Shown: positions 6,422 to 16,729, numbered from the stretch's first letter. The stretch is 64,000 bases of DNA from Prosthecochloris ethylica (GCF_015234275.1 NZ_JADGII010000006.1), one strand, 5' to 3'. Notes: generated by a model not told the origin, from the sequence alone. Program-made: numbers and translations.

Positions 6422-9154
6422 ATGAACACCCGGCACAACCTCGTCATCATCAAGGGTGAAGACCAGACGGAACAGGTTTCGCGAATCTCGCCGACATCAG
6501 AACGCATGGCCGTTACGTATACCAACGGCAAGACGTACCTCTATGCCAGAAAAAATGTGGAGCGGCTTTCTCGTCCTCATCGCATTCCAGCAGAGCATCA
6601 CCAGGTGCTGGTTAATGGAGATATTCTGCTCGACGTCGATGAGATATTGCGTTTCGATACATGGGTAAAAATTTTCCACAGGAACGGTAACAGCCGATGC
6701 CACAGGTTTTCAGAACTTTCATTGCAGCAACTCCCCTCATCGAATGGGCGCAATCCAGACATTCTTGCCTATTGCCGGGAACTTGCTCAAACCGCTGCGC
6801 TCAGGACTGATGATGGCAAGTCGCTGTTAGCGATGAAATATGAACACCTTGAGATTGTGCCTGGGCAGAGTGTTCTTTCGAGCTTTTTGCAGGCCCGTCC
6901 TCCTGCTTCTGACAGGTTTTCGTCAGAGCTTATCTTCCCGTTCGGATGCAATATGAGCCAGAAAAAAGCCGTCCAGAAGGCGATAGAAAACCCGGTTTCC
7001 CTGGTCCAGGGCCCACCGGGCACCGGCAAGACCCAGACTATCCTGAACGTGATCGGCAACATGCTGCTCCTGAAGAAAACGGTTGCTGTTGTCTCGAACA
7101 ACAACTCGGCCACGGCGAATGTGCTGGAAAAGCTTCAGAAGTACGAACTGGACTTCATGACGGCCACCCTCGGAAGCAACAAGAACAAAAAGGCCTTCAT
7201 CGAAAGCCAGACACCTGAAACCGTACTGATGCCGACACTCGAGCCAAAAGAGAAAGCTTCAGTACGCAAGAGAATTCGTCATCTGAATAAAGAGCTTGAC
7301 GAAGCATTTGAAAAGAAAAACGAGTTGGCGGATATCATCCAACAGATCGATGCTCTACGGCTTGAACAGGCTCACTTTGAACGTTTTTCTGAGGAAACGC
7401 AACAGGACGACAGAAAAACCCCGAACCGGACGTTTCACCCCAGGGTAGCTGCAGAAAAGCTGCTGAAAGCATGGATTTCTTATGAAGAAAGCGTGAAGCG
7501 CCGCAAAAAAACACAAGGGCAATCGCGTGGATTTCTGGAAAAAATCGACCTGCTGTTACGGTTCGGCAAGGCCGGAAAAACATTATCCGGTCTCAGCATC
7601 GAAGAGCGAATCCCCCTGCTGCAAAAAGCCTACTACGTGCGGAAACTGGCAGAAATGGAAAAAAGGAGAAAAACACTGGAGGCATCGCTCGAGGGATTTC
7701 ATTTTGAAGAACGCCTGAAACAGCTGACCGATCTGTCGATGCTGCTCCTGAAACATCATCTGGGCAAGCAATACAACGCGCGGAAGCGAAAAAAATTTAA
7801 GTTCCATGACCTCAGCAACCGACCGGAAGCATTTCTCAAAGACTATCCTGTCGTGCTCAGCACAACATTTTCCATCATAACATCGCTCAGGCCAGGCTAC
7901 GTATTTGATTGCGTCATCGTTGACGAAGCAAGCCAAGTCGACCTGCTCAGCGGTATCCTTGCGATGGGTTGCGCAAAGAAGCTCGTTATCGTCGGAGACC
8001 CTATGCAACTGCCCAATGTCATAACAGAAAAGGATGAGCAACGGGCACAACACATTGCGCTGCAATACGAGCTGCCGGATTATGCACGGTTCGAACGCCA
8101 CAGCCTGCTCTCTGCAGTGCGCGCGGCATTTCCTGGCATACCCGAAACACTGCTGAGGGAACACTACCGCTGCCACCCAAAGATCATTCAGTTCTGCAAC
8201 CAGAAGTTCTATGGCGGCGAGCTCCTGGTGATGACACGGGATCACGGCGAGGAAGATGTCCTGAAGGCATTCTTGACCGTCGAAGGGCGGCATGCGCGAG
8301 GAACGTTCAACCAGCGTCAGATTGACGAAATAACCCAGCATGTTTTACCGGAGCTTACGTCTACTGAGCCAGCCGACATCGGTATCGTATCGCCCTTCAG
8401 GGAGCAGAAGACCCGAATGCAGGGTGCAGTCGGTGCGAAAGAGATCGAGGTTGATACAATACACCAGTACCAGGGAAGGGAAAAACGTGCAATCATCATA
8501 ACTACCGTATCGAACGAAGCCAATGAATTCGTCGATAACCCGAATCTGCTGAACGTTGCCGTATCACGGGCACAGGAGAAGCTGAGGCTGGTGGTATCGA
8601 AGGAAATGGCGGCAGGAAAGGGTAATGTTGCAGATCTGGTGGGCTACATCCGGCACAACAACTGTGAGGTTGTTCCCGGCAGGGTTCGCTCTGTGTTTGA
8701 TCTGCTGTATCATGACTACACAGCCCTTCGCAAGAAGGTTTTCAACAAACGAAAACGGATTTCGAAATACGATTCCGAAAACCTTGCCAGCCATCTCATA
8801 GAATCGATACTGCAAGAAGAGAACTATCGAGAGTTTGGGGTCATTTTTCAGTTTCCCCTTTCGATGCTTGTTCGGGATACCGGGAACCTGACCGCCGAAG
8901 AACATGGCTACGCTACCCATCCATGGACCCGAACCGATTTCATCATCTACCGAAAGGTCGATAAAAGCCCGGCGCTTGCCATTGAAGTCGATGGATACGC
9001 CTTTCACAGAGAGGGAACACCTCAAGCTGGCCGTGATGCATTGAAGGATGCGGTACTCGCAAAATGCGCGATCCCTCTGCTCCGCCTGTCGACGGTCGAA
9101 AGCGACGAACGGAGCAGGATCAGAAGCAAGCTGCAGGAGATCAGGAACCGCTGA
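6422..9154 (+). CDS. Superfamily 1 helicase with DUF2726-like C-terminal domain
   Basis: A 910-residue ATP-dependent nucleic-acid helicase of the Upf1/DNA2-like branch. The order is an N-terminal beta domain (VIIKGEDQTEQV), Walker A QGPPGTGKTQTI, a coiled-coil-rich insert, Walker B VDEASQVDL with GDPMQLP, then LREHYRCHPKI, DTIHQYQGREKRA and LLNVAVSRAQEKL. The last ~100 residues (DFIIYRKVDKSPALAIEVDG, then FHREG, RDALKDAVL and PLLRLST) resemble DUF2726, a restriction-endonuclease-like fold. Frame-open sequence extends upstream to a TTG at 6287, but that part runs through a transposon repeat and has no helicase-like sequence, so ATG 6422 is chosen even though it lacks an RBS. Similar helicase-nuclease fusions occur in defence islands; a defence role here is only inference. 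Confidence 0.82.
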   Translation: MNTRHNLVIIKGEDQTEQVSRISPTSERMAVTYTNGKTYLYARKNVERLSRPHRIPAEHHQVLVNGDILLDVDEILRFDTWVKIFHRNGNSRCHRFSELSLQQLPSSNGRNPDILAYCRELAQTAALRTDDGKSLLAMKYEHLEIVPGQSVLSSFLQARPPASDRFSSELIFPFGCNMSQKKAVQKAIENPVSLVQGPPGTGKTQTILNVIGNMLLLKKTVAVVSNNNSATANVLEKLQKYELDFMTATLGSNKNKKAFIESQTPETVLMPTLEPKEKASVRKRIRHLNKELDEAFEKKNELADIIQQIDALRLEQAHFERFSEETQQDDRKTPNRTFHPRVAAEKLLKAWISYEESVKRRKKTQGQSRGFLEKIDLLLRFGKAGKTLSGLSIEERIPLLQKAYYVRKLAEMEKRRKTLEASLEGFHFEERLKQLTDLSMLLLKHHLGKQYNARKRKKFKFHDLSNRPEAFLKDYPVVLSTTFSIITSLRPGYVFDCVIVDEASQVDLLSGILAMGCAKKLVIVGDPMQLPNVITEKDEQRAQHIALQYELPDYARFERHSLLSAVRAAFPGIPETLLREHYRCHPKIIQFCNQKFYGGELLVMTRDHGEEDVLKAFLTVEGRHARGTFNQRQIDEITQHVLPELTSTEPADIGIVSPFREQKTRMQGAVGAKEIEVDTIHQYQGREKRAIIITTVSNEANEFVDNPNLLNVAVSRAQEKLRLVVSKEMAAGKGNVADLVGYIRHNNCEVVPGRVRSVFDLLYHDYTALRKKVFNKRKRISKYDSENLASHLIESILQEENYREFGVIFQFPLSMLVRDTGNLTAEEHGYATHPWTRTDFIIYRKVDKSPALAIEVDGYAFHREGTPQAGRDALKDAVLAKCAIPLLRLSTVESDERSRIRSKLQEIRNR

Positions 9155-9180
9155 TTTCCGGACCGGGAGCATCCTGGAGC

Positions 9181-11139
9181 TCACTCGTAGCGCAGGGCTT
9201 CGACGGGTTTGAGGGCGGCGGCTTTTTTGGCGGGCCAGAGGCCGAAGCACAAGCCGGTCAGGACTGAGAAGCCGGTTGCGAGCAGCACGGAATAGAGGGA
9301 TGTCTGCACCGACCAGCCGGCAAATACCGACAGGCCCCAGGCGACGCCGATTCCCGCGAGAATGCCGATAAGGCCGCCGGTCAGGGTCATCCCCACCGCT
9401 TCGACAAGGAACTGCAGCATGATGTCTCCCTCCCGTGCGCCGATTGCCTTGCGGAGCCCGATCTCCCTGGTCCGCTCCGTTACCGAGACCAGCATGATGT
9501 TCATGATGCCGATGCCGCCGACCAGCAGCGATATCGCGGCAATGGAGCCCAGAAGCATGCTCATGGTGCGGGTGGTGCTCGAGAGCATTTCCTGGATCTC
9601 GGTCATGTCGCGGATGGAAAACGACTCGTCATCCTCGTCGAGACGATGCGCCCGGCGGATCACCCGGTCGATCTCCTCGATGGCCCGGTCGATCACGGAC
9701 GGAGCGGAAGCTTCCACGTAGATGCGGTCGAGATAGTCTTTCCCCAGAACACGGTACATTGCCGTGGTGACGGGAATCAGCACCACGTCATCGGCATCAC
9801 GGTGCCCGGTAAACCCTTTGGCGGGAGCGATACCGATGATCGTGAAATTGATCCGGTTGATCCTGATGGTCTTTCCGACAGGGTTGACCCCGGTACCGAA
9901 CAGCTCCTTGACGACACTCACACCAACAATGGCCACTTTTTCCCTCCGCTTCAGCTCAGCATCCGTGAACCATCGGCCGACGTCGGGGAGCATGCTGCGC
10001 ATGATGCCGTAGTCCATGCCGACTCCCTCGAGCGTGGTGCTCCAGTTTGCGCTGCCGTACACCAGCTGCGCGCTGCCGCTGACCACGCCCGCGGCATGGC
10101 TGACCTGCCCCTTGAGCGCTGCAATGCGTTCGACATCCCTGAAGGTAAAACGGGTGACGGAGCCCGCTCCCTGCGCGGCCCCTCTGAAGGTCGACGACCC
10201 GCCCCGGACTGAGAGCAGGTTGGAACCCAGCGATGTCAGCTGTTCCTCCATGGATACCTGCGCCCCCCTGCCGAGGGCCATCATGGCTATGACGGACGCC
10301 ACACCGACCAGGATTCCGAGTACGGAAAGAAAAGAACGGACCTTGTTGGCCATGATGGACTGAAGCGCCTGTGTCACGAACCCGGCAAAACGGCCGTTGC
10401 CCCAGCCCGATACGGATGAGGCGATGTCCGGGGCCGCCTGCGCAACGGGCGTCCGGTGCTCTGCGGCAGGTGTGCGCTCGTCGCGGACGATTTTCCCGTC
10501 CGACATGGTGATGACGCGTTCAGCGTACGCTGCGATATCCTGTTCATGGGTCACCATGATAATGGTCCTGCCCTCCCTGTGCAGCTCCTGGAGAATCCGC
10601 ATGATCTCTGCAGAGGTGTGCGAATCGAGATTGCCGGTCGGTTCATCGGCAAAAACGATCATCGGGTCGCGCACCAGCGCCCGGGCAATGGCAACCCGCT
10701 GCTGCTGGCCGCCCGAAAGCTGGTTCGGGGTATTCATCGCGCGTTCACCGAGGCCGACCATGGTAAGGCGCTCCATGGCCCCGGCACGGCAATCCCCCCG
10801 CTCACCGCTGTAGATATGGGGAAGGCGGACATTGTCGACGAGAGACATGCGCTTGAGCAGGTGAAACTGCTGAAAGACAAAACCGGCAACATTGTTGCGG
10901 AGCGTAGCCAGTTCGTCTTCCGGAAGGTTGCGGACATCACGGCCAAGCAGGCGGTACTCGCCGCTGTCGGGCTTGTCGAGCATGCCGAGAATGTGCATCA
11001 GGGTCGATTTACCGGATCCCGACGCCCCCATGATGGCGATGAACTCTCCCTGCCCGATCGTCAGGGAAACCCCGCGCAGGGCGTGGACGGAGCTTTCACC
11101 GATACGGTATGTCCTGTGGATGTCACGAAGTTCGATCAT
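9181..11139 (-). CDS. macB: MacB-type ABC transporter, fused ATPase and permease
   Basis: A 652-residue inner-membrane protein. Residues 1-225 form the ATPase, with Walker A GASGSGKST, signature LSGGQQQR and Walker B FADEPTGNLD. A linker leads to a first membrane helix near residue 265, then a periplasmic domain of about 240 residues and three C-terminal helices (GSIAAISLLVGGIGIMNIML and after). This is the MacB layout, which drives export of macrolides, peptides or lipoproteins through an adaptor and a TolC channel. It is the last gene of a tolC-macA-macB operon, six bases after macA. The substrate is unknown. Confidence 0.9.
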   Translation of the reverse strand: MIELRDIHRTYRIGESSVHALRGVSLTIGQGEFIAIMGASGSGKSTLMHILGMLDKPDSGEYRLLGRDVRNLPEDELATLRNNVAGFVFQQFHLLKRMSLVDNVRLPHIYSGERGDCRAGAMERLTMVGLGERAMNTPNQLSGGQQQRVAIARALVRDPMIVFADEPTGNLDSHTSAEIMRILQELHREGRTIIMVTHEQDIAAYAERVITMSDGKIVRDERTPAAEHRTPVAQAAPDIASSVSGWGNGRFAGFVTQALQSIMANKVRSFLSVLGILVGVASVIAMMALGRGAQVSMEEQLTSLGSNLLSVRGGSSTFRGAAQGAGSVTRFTFRDVERIAALKGQVSHAAGVVSGSAQLVYGSANWSTTLEGVGMDYGIMRSMLPDVGRWFTDAELKRREKVAIVGVSVVKELFGTGVNPVGKTIRINRINFTIIGIAPAKGFTGHRDADDVVLIPVTTAMYRVLGKDYLDRIYVEASAPSVIDRAIEEIDRVIRRAHRLDEDDESFSIRDMTEIQEMLSSTTRTMSMLLGSIAAISLLVGGIGIMNIMLVSVTERTREIGLRKAIGAREGDIMLQFLVEAVGMTLTGGLIGILAGIGVAWGLSVFAGWSVQTSLYSVLLATGFSVLTGLCFGLWPAKKAAALKPVEALRYE

Positions 11140-11145
11140 CGTCTC

Positions 11146-12111
11146 TCACCTTTTGCGGCTCGGCATGAAGGGGTTCGTACCGCCGTTCTTTTCGGAAAGC
11201 ACAAACCCTCCATTCTCCACGAAAACATGGTCACCAGCCTCGAGCCCGTCGACAATCTCCACCGCATGCTCGTTCTGCAGGCCGCTGGTGACCTCGACAT
11301 ACTCCCACGAGGGCGACGCCGTGTCGTGCCCACGGCTCCTCTGCATCACCACGGTTTTGCCGTCGATGCTCTGCAGCGCTTCGGGCGGCAGCAGCAGGGC
11401 GTCGTTCTTTTCCTCGACAACGATATCGACGGTTGCGCTCATGCCTGAACGGTAAACCTCGGGAATGGTATCGGGGATGATGTCGACATCGTAGATATTG
11501 ACGTTGTTTTCGAGATGGGACTCGTAATGAATATGGTCGATACGCCCCGTGACCGTGATATCGGGATACGCATCGAGACTGATCGAAGCCGCCTGTCCCT
11601 CGGCAACCCGCCCGATATCGGTTTCGTCGACATACGCCGTCACAATCAGGCAGTCCGACAGAACGAAGAGCGAATCGCTGGTGGTGACGGTCTGGCCGGG
11701 CTCGATACTGCGCACAATGACCTGGGCGTCGATAGGGGAGAGAATGACGGTTTTTTTGTAGACCTCTTCCCAGTACTCCTGTTCGCTCTGGTCGTTCAGG
11801 CGGGCGGCGTCGAGCAGAGCGGCACGCTCCGTGGAACTCAGCATGGCCAGGCGGTCGCCTTCTGCGACCAGGGCACCTTCGTCGACCATGATCTCTTCAA
11901 CCCGTCCTGCAATGGACGACTGGATTTTCAGGCGGTTGCGCGGCTCCACGACACCGGTTGTCGACACCGTTTCACTGATGGCGCCGGTTGTCACCTCGAG
12001 TTCACGAAGCGATAGTTCCTGAACCTGCTGTCCGGACCACATGCGCCATGCAGCGAATGCCGCTGCTGTAACGGCAACGGCTGCGATACCTGCAAGAATC
12101 TTCTTATTCAT
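11146..12111 (-). CDS. macA: MacA-like periplasmic adaptor (HlyD family)
   Basis: A 321-residue membrane-fusion protein. It has an N-terminal signal anchor (KKILAGIAAVAVTAAAFAAW), then a lipoyl/barrel region (TGVVEPRNRLKIQSSIAGRV) and a short hairpin domain. The beta-barrel segment ends with GMSATVDIVVEEK. It should link the MacB pump to the outer-membrane channel encoded just upstream. The start ATG at 12111 overlaps the tolC stop by eight bases (ATGAATAA), showing translational coupling. The coiled-coil hairpin looks shorter than in the E. coli protein. Confidence 0.85.
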   Translation of the reverse strand: MNKKILAGIAAVAVTAAAFAAWRMWSGQQVQELSLRELEVTTGAISETVSTTGVVEPRNRLKIQSSIAGRVEEIMVDEGALVAEGDRLAMLSSTERAALLDAARLNDQSEQEYWEEVYKKTVILSPIDAQVIVRSIEPGQTVTTSDSLFVLSDCLIVTAYVDETDIGRVAEGQAASISLDAYPDITVTGRIDHIHYESHLENNVNIYDVDIIPDTIPEVYRSGMSATVDIVVEEKNDALLLPPEALQSIDGKTVVMQRSRGHDTASPSWEYVEVTSGLQNEHAVEIVDGLEAGDHVFVENGGFVLSEKNGGTNPFMPSRKR

Positions 12112-13387
12112 CGAGTGGTACTCCTTGTGCCTCCATCCAGTCCGCTTCGGCAAGCAGAAGCTGGGCCCGGGCATCGAGATATGATTTTTTTGAACTGACC
12201 AGATTGTTTTCGATGATGACCCAGTCGTCGAAGCTGATCAACCCGTTCGAATACTGGGCATCGGCAATGGTGGAACGTTCCGCCGCGGCATCGAGAAAGG
12301 TACGGCTGACCTGTACCTGTTCTGTAGCGTCGACGAAATTTTTCCAGCTCTCCTCGAGCGTGTCGACGAGTCCGAGATAGATGCTCCTGGACTGCTCGGC
12401 CTGTTCGTTGAGCTGCCAGAGGGCTTTGGCCTCCTGGGCCCTGGCTTTTCCGCCGGTGTAGATCGGCAGGGACAGCTGAAGTGCGGCGGTCCAGTCGACG
12501 TTCGCGGGCGGCCAGTCGTCGAGGGAGCTCTTGCCGATCGAGGAACTTGCCGAAATTTCGGGATAGAGTGCCCTTGCCGCGGCATCGCGCTCATAACGGG
12601 CCTGGCGAACAGCCGCTTCATACTGGTGCATCACCGGATGGTTGTGCGCCAGCGCCTCGAAATCAGGCGCCGTGGAGGGAAGGGAAGCGACACCGAACTC
12701 CCCCTTCACACGCAGAGCTGAGCGTGTCTCGCGGCCGAGAGCGGAAGCCAGCAGCGACTGCGCGAGAACGAGACCCCGTTCTGCCTGTGCTACCTCGAAT
12801 TCCGCCTCGGCAAGATCGGCCTCTGAACGCCGCAGTGAACCGAGATGTTCCCGCCCGGCATCGTAGCGCAGCTTCAGCAGCCGTACGTTCTGCTGTCGCC
12901 GTTCGGCGATTTCACGGGCAATTCCCACAAGCTCCTGAGCCTTGAGAAGGTTGACGAACGCCGTGCGCAACAGAAGCCGCTGCTCTGACGACACCGCACG
13001 GTATGCCTCTTGCCGGGCGACCACTGCCTCGTCGCTGCCCGACACAGTCAGGGACGTCACGCCCCCGTCATAGACCAGCTGGGAAACCGACAGACCATAG
13101 GAATACGTAGTCAGTGCATCCGAAGCGGATGCTGTCGAACCGCTGTTGCTCGCACTGAGCGCAGCGCTGATGCCGGGGCGGCGTTCCGATGCAGCTATCT
13201 GACGGTCAGCCCGGGCCTGCCGCACCGAAGCGTCAGCCGCGCGAAGAGCAGGCTGCGACTGCGCGGCTTCCGCCACGCACTCATTCCAGGTCAGCACATC
13301 CTGAGCGAAAGTATCGAACGGCATCCCGAGTACCAGGAGCAGGGCATACACAGCGGAGCGGTTCATCGTAGAGAAGATTTTTTGCAC
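12104..13387 (-). CDS. TolC-family outer membrane efflux protein
   Basis: A 427-residue protein with a cleavable signal (AVYALLLVLGMPFDTFAQD), followed by two repeated helical halves typical of outer-membrane efflux proteins. The first half begins LTWNECVAEAAQSQPAL and the second FEALAHNHPVMHQYEAA. It forms the outer-membrane exit duct for the MacAB pump that follows. It heads the operon; the 256-base gap to the divergent sensor kinase presumably holds both promoters. Confidence 0.88.
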   Translation of the reverse strand: MQKIFSTMNRSAVYALLLVLGMPFDTFAQDVLTWNECVAEAAQSQPALRAADASVRQARADRQIAASERRPGISAALSASNSGSTASASDALTTYSYGLSVSQLVYDGGVTSLTVSGSDEAVVARQEAYRAVSSEQRLLLRTAFVNLLKAQELVGIAREIAERRQQNVRLLKLRYDAGREHLGSLRRSEADLAEAEFEVAQAERGLVLAQSLLASALGRETRSALRVKGEFGVASLPSTAPDFEALAHNHPVMHQYEAAVRQARYERDAAARALYPEISASSSIGKSSLDDWPPANVDWTAALQLSLPIYTGGKARAQEAKALWQLNEQAEQSRSIYLGLVDTLEESWKNFVDATEQVQVSRTFLDAAAERSTIADAQYSNGLISFDDWVIIENNLVSSKKSYLDARAQLLLAEADWMEAQGVPLDE

Positions 13388-13643
13388 ATCACACAGACGT
13401 TGGTGTTATCAGCAGGCCTGGCCGCAATCCGCCGTCAGGCGTTCAGCCTTTCATTATATGCACAAGCGCAGAAAAAGGTTTCAGCAATAGTGCCGGACGT
13501 CTATCGTGTCATGATTCCATCAAAATATGTCACGATTTTGTAACGAGTTAGAAAACAAGTATACTGAAACGGCATCACTTTTAAATAGAAAAGTGATCTG
13601 TCTCACAGGGGGGGAATGGCCCGATAAAACGGAACGTCAGTGC

Positions 13644-16352
13644 ATGAATGCGCCCCGCTACACTATCCTTGACTCGTTATCGTTCTCTGTTGCGGTTCTC
13701 GATAACCGCGGAGTCATCGTCTTTGTCAACAGGGCATGGAAAGAGTTCGGCAAATCCAACGGCGCCCGGTCCGACTACCTTGGCAAGCCCTACCTGGACT
13801 ACTGTGCCTGTGATGACGAAGGGAAGCATTCAGATACGGTCCTGAAGGGAATACAGAATGTCCTGAACCGCTCGATCCCCTCATTTTCCCATGAATATCC
13901 CTGCCATTCCCCCGTCGAACAGCGATGGTTCAGGATGATCGTGACTCCGCATGGCACGGGCAGCGGTCAGGGAGCCGTCATCACCCATGAGAACATTACG
14001 GATCGCAAGCTGGCCGAACACCATGCCCTCTTCAGCACTGAACAGCTGTCGCTGATCGTCAACAACGTCGATGCGGGAATTATCGGCATCGACATTTCCC
14101 GGCTGGACGCATACTTCGAACAGCTGCGGGCCCGGAACGTCAGGACGATACACGAACATCTTCAGCGCAACCCCCGGTTTCTGAAAGAAACATCCAGCCT
14201 GATCAAAATCACGAGCATCAACAACAGTGCACTGACGATGTACAAGGCAGGGAACTCCAGTGCGCTGTTGAGCAAAGGCAACGGATTCTTTTTTTTCCGG
14301 TCGTCGACCAGAACCTATATCAGGGCCCTGCAGGCTATCTATGAACAGCGGAGCTCGTTTGAATTCACATCCGTTCAATATGATCTCGACGGCTCCCCGT
14401 TTCAGGTGCTTGCAAAAATCGCCATTCCCCGGAGCGCCGAGCATCGCCACAGGCTGATCATCTGTCTTGTCGATATCACCGAACTGAAAAAACGTGAGAA
14501 CGAGCTTGAAAACATCAGAAACTATCTTCACAGCATCCTTGAAGGGATGTTCGACCCCATGCTGGTGATCGACAAGCATTTCGTCATCACCGACCTCAAC
14601 AAGAAGTTTCTCGACCAGGTGGGCGGTGAACGCAGTGACTACATCGGCAAGGAGTGCCACCAGGCAGGCCTCGTCATCGGCCATCACTGCAAGTCGAAAG
14701 AGCTCTGCCCTGTCCGCCGGATGCACTATTCCAGAAAGCCCTTTGTGTGTGAACAGCGTGCTGTTGACGAGCATGGCAGCATACGCCACTACCAGGTCAG
14801 CTCCTTCCCGCTTCTCGACAGCAGGGGAATGCTGGAGAAGTGTGTAGAAATCTATCACGACATCACACACATCAAAACGTCCCAGCAGGTTCTCAGAAAA
14901 CAGCTTGACTTCACCGAAAAACTGCTTGACACGGTGTCTGTCGCGATTTACTACCAGAAGAGTGACGGCAGGTTTATCGGCTGCAACAGGGCGTTCGAAC
15001 TCTTTACAGGGGTTGAGCGCAGGAAACTCCGGGGCCTGACACCGGAAAAGGTGTTCCATCCGGGCACCGCCCGCCACTTCACCCTGCCGGGTGAGCAGGC
15101 GATCCCGGATGACGGGCACCACGATGCAACGGTCCAGATAGAAACGTCGCATGGTCCGCGGGATGTAGCGTTCCGACGGGCAGCCTACAGGCACAGTGAC
15201 GGCCGCGTTGCGGGTTACATTACGGTCATTACCGACAGAACCGAGCAGCTGCAGTATGAAAACAAGATCCGGAAATCGGAGGAACAGTTCCGACATCTTG
15301 CCGAAAAATCGCCGAACATCATAGTCATCCGCTCGGATGAAGAGATCCTCTACGTGAACCCTGCCTGCAGCGACCTGCTCGGGTACTCCCGCGATGAGCT
15401 TGTCGGAACGAGCCTGCGCTACAGCGACCTGTGCTTCAGACCCCTGTCGCAACAGGCATCAGGAAATGACACGAGGGAAATCCTGCTGAAAACAAACAAC
15501 GGCGAGAAGCTCACCTGCATCAGCTCCTCCGCCCCGATCGAATTCGACGGCACTATGGCAACCATGGAAATCAGTACCGATATCACGAAGCTCAAGGAGC
15601 TCGAGGAAAAATACATCCAGTCGCAGAGGCTCAACTCGCTGGGAACGCTCGCAGGAGGCATCGCCCATGACTTCAACAATATCATCGCGTCGATTCTCGG
15701 CTACGCAACGATGACGCTCGACGATATCGACCACGACAGTGTTGCCGGCAGGAATGTAGCCGTCATTATCGATGCCTGCCGGAGAGCGGCAGACCTCGTC
15801 GACCAGATCCTGTCGTTCAGCCGAAAGTCAAAAGGCGGCAAACAGGTCATCAACCTCAGGGACATCCTGATGGAATCCCTGGCATTTGTCAAACCGCTCA
15901 CGCCGTCTTCGATCGACCTGAGGTACGATATCGCCCCTGTCATCTGCATGATCCATGCCGACCCGGTGAAAGTCCAGCAGTCGATCATCAACCTGTGCAC
16001 CAACGCGATCCAGGCGATCGAGCGGACAGGAACCATATCGATCTCCCTGAAAAACATCGAAATACCGGCCGGAAGCGATTTCAGCACGGCAAACCCTGAC
16101 CAGCCGGCACGCACTGTTGCGGAATTGAGCATTGCCGATACCGGAAAAGGTATCGAAGAGGGAGATCTCGAAAGAATCTTCGAACCGTTTTTCACCACGA
16201 AAGAGGTCGGCCAGGGCACGGGGCTCGGGCTCGCCGAGGTGTACGGCGTCGTGAGCGACCTGGGCGGAACAATCTCGGTCGACAGCATGCCCGATGCCGG
16301 AACCGTATTCATTCTGCGCATCCCTGAACACAAAACAGAAGGAACTCCATGA
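13644..16352 (+). CDS. Multi-PAS sensor histidine kinase
   Basis: A cytoplasmic kinase of about 902 residues without membrane segments. About five PAS-like modules occupy residues 1-640, followed by a HisKA-like domain (LAGGIAHDFNNIIAS) and an ATPase domain ending GQGTGLGLAEVYGVV. The third PAS module carries a cysteine set (GKECHQAG, then GHHCKSKELCP, then FVCEQ) resembling PAS domains thought to bind a metal or Fe-S centre. The gene overlaps the receiver gene by ATGA and stands first in a three-gene phosphorelay. ATG 13644 is chosen because sequence conserved with PAS begins right after; an upstream in-frame ATG at 13527 reads through low-quality sequence. Confidence 0.88.
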   Translation: MNAPRYTILDSLSFSVAVLDNRGVIVFVNRAWKEFGKSNGARSDYLGKPYLDYCACDDEGKHSDTVLKGIQNVLNRSIPSFSHEYPCHSPVEQRWFRMIVTPHGTGSGQGAVITHENITDRKLAEHHALFSTEQLSLIVNNVDAGIIGIDISRLDAYFEQLRARNVRTIHEHLQRNPRFLKETSSLIKITSINNSALTMYKAGNSSALLSKGNGFFFFRSSTRTYIRALQAIYEQRSSFEFTSVQYDLDGSPFQVLAKIAIPRSAEHRHRLIICLVDITELKKRENELENIRNYLHSILEGMFDPMLVIDKHFVITDLNKKFLDQVGGERSDYIGKECHQAGLVIGHHCKSKELCPVRRMHYSRKPFVCEQRAVDEHGSIRHYQVSSFPLLDSRGMLEKCVEIYHDITHIKTSQQVLRKQLDFTEKLLDTVSVAIYYQKSDGRFIGCNRAFELFTGVERRKLRGLTPEKVFHPGTARHFTLPGEQAIPDDGHHDATVQIETSHGPRDVAFRRAAYRHSDGRVAGYITVITDRTEQLQYENKIRKSEEQFRHLAEKSPNIIVIRSDEEILYVNPACSDLLGYSRDELVGTSLRYSDLCFRPLSQQASGNDTREILLKTNNGEKLTCISSSAPIEFDGTMATMEISTDITKLKELEEKYIQSQRLNSLGTLAGGIAHDFNNIIASILGYATMTLDDIDHDSVAGRNVAVIIDACRRAADLVDQILSFSRKSKGGKQVINLRDILMESLAFVKPLTPSSIDLRYDIAPVICMIHADPVKVQQSIINLCTNAIQAIERTGTISISLKNIEIPAGSDFSTANPDQPARTVAELSIADTGKGIEEGDLERIFEPFFTTKEVGQGTGLGLAEVYGVVSDLGGTISVDSMPDAGTVFILRIPEHKTEGTP

Positions 16353-16729
16353 AGAGTAACAGAATCATGATCATCGACGACGAACCAATGATTCGCGACA
16401 TGCTGCAGCAGATGCTGGGACGTGAAGGCTATGAGATCGTGACGGCGGAGCATGGCAAAGCTGCCCTGGACTGGCTGAAGCAGGCAGACCGTCACCCCGA
16501 CCTGATCATTACCGACCTGATCATGCCCTGCAAGGAAGGCCTGGAGCTGATTCCGGAGCTGAAAGCATCCTATCCGGAGATCAGGATCATCGCGTTTTCC
16601 GGAGGCTCGAAACACATCGATCCCGATACCCAGCTCGACATCGCCTCATGCCTCGGTGCAGACAAACAGATGTCGAAACCGTTTGAACGCCATGTCATGC
16701 TCGAAGCCGTCCGGGAGCTGTTGTCATGA
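16349..16729 (+). CDS. Single-domain response regulator (CheY-like)
   Basis: A stand-alone receiver of 126 residues with no output domain. It has the acidic pair at residues 10-11 (IIDDEP), the phospho-acceptor Asp56 (ITDLIMP), a Ser in IIAFSGG and Lys110 (MSKPF). It lies between the two kinases, overlapping both by four bases. This suggests it shuttles phosphate between them or acts by protein contact rather than by DNA binding. Confidence 0.9.
   Translation: MKSNRIMIIDDEPMIRDMLQQMLGREGYEIVTAEHGKAALDWLKQADRHPDLIITDLIMPCKEGLELIPELKASYPEIRIIAFSGGSKHIDPDTQLDIASCLGADKQMSKPFERHVMLEAVRELLS

Noticed and set aside
10456..11448. 330-codon plus-strand frame opposite macB and macA
   Set aside because: Antisense shadow of two genes with full ABC and adaptor motifs; no start signal.
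13881..15452. 523-codon minus-strand frame opposite the PAS kinase
   Set aside because: Antisense to a well-supported kinase and shows no domain; length reflects codon bias.
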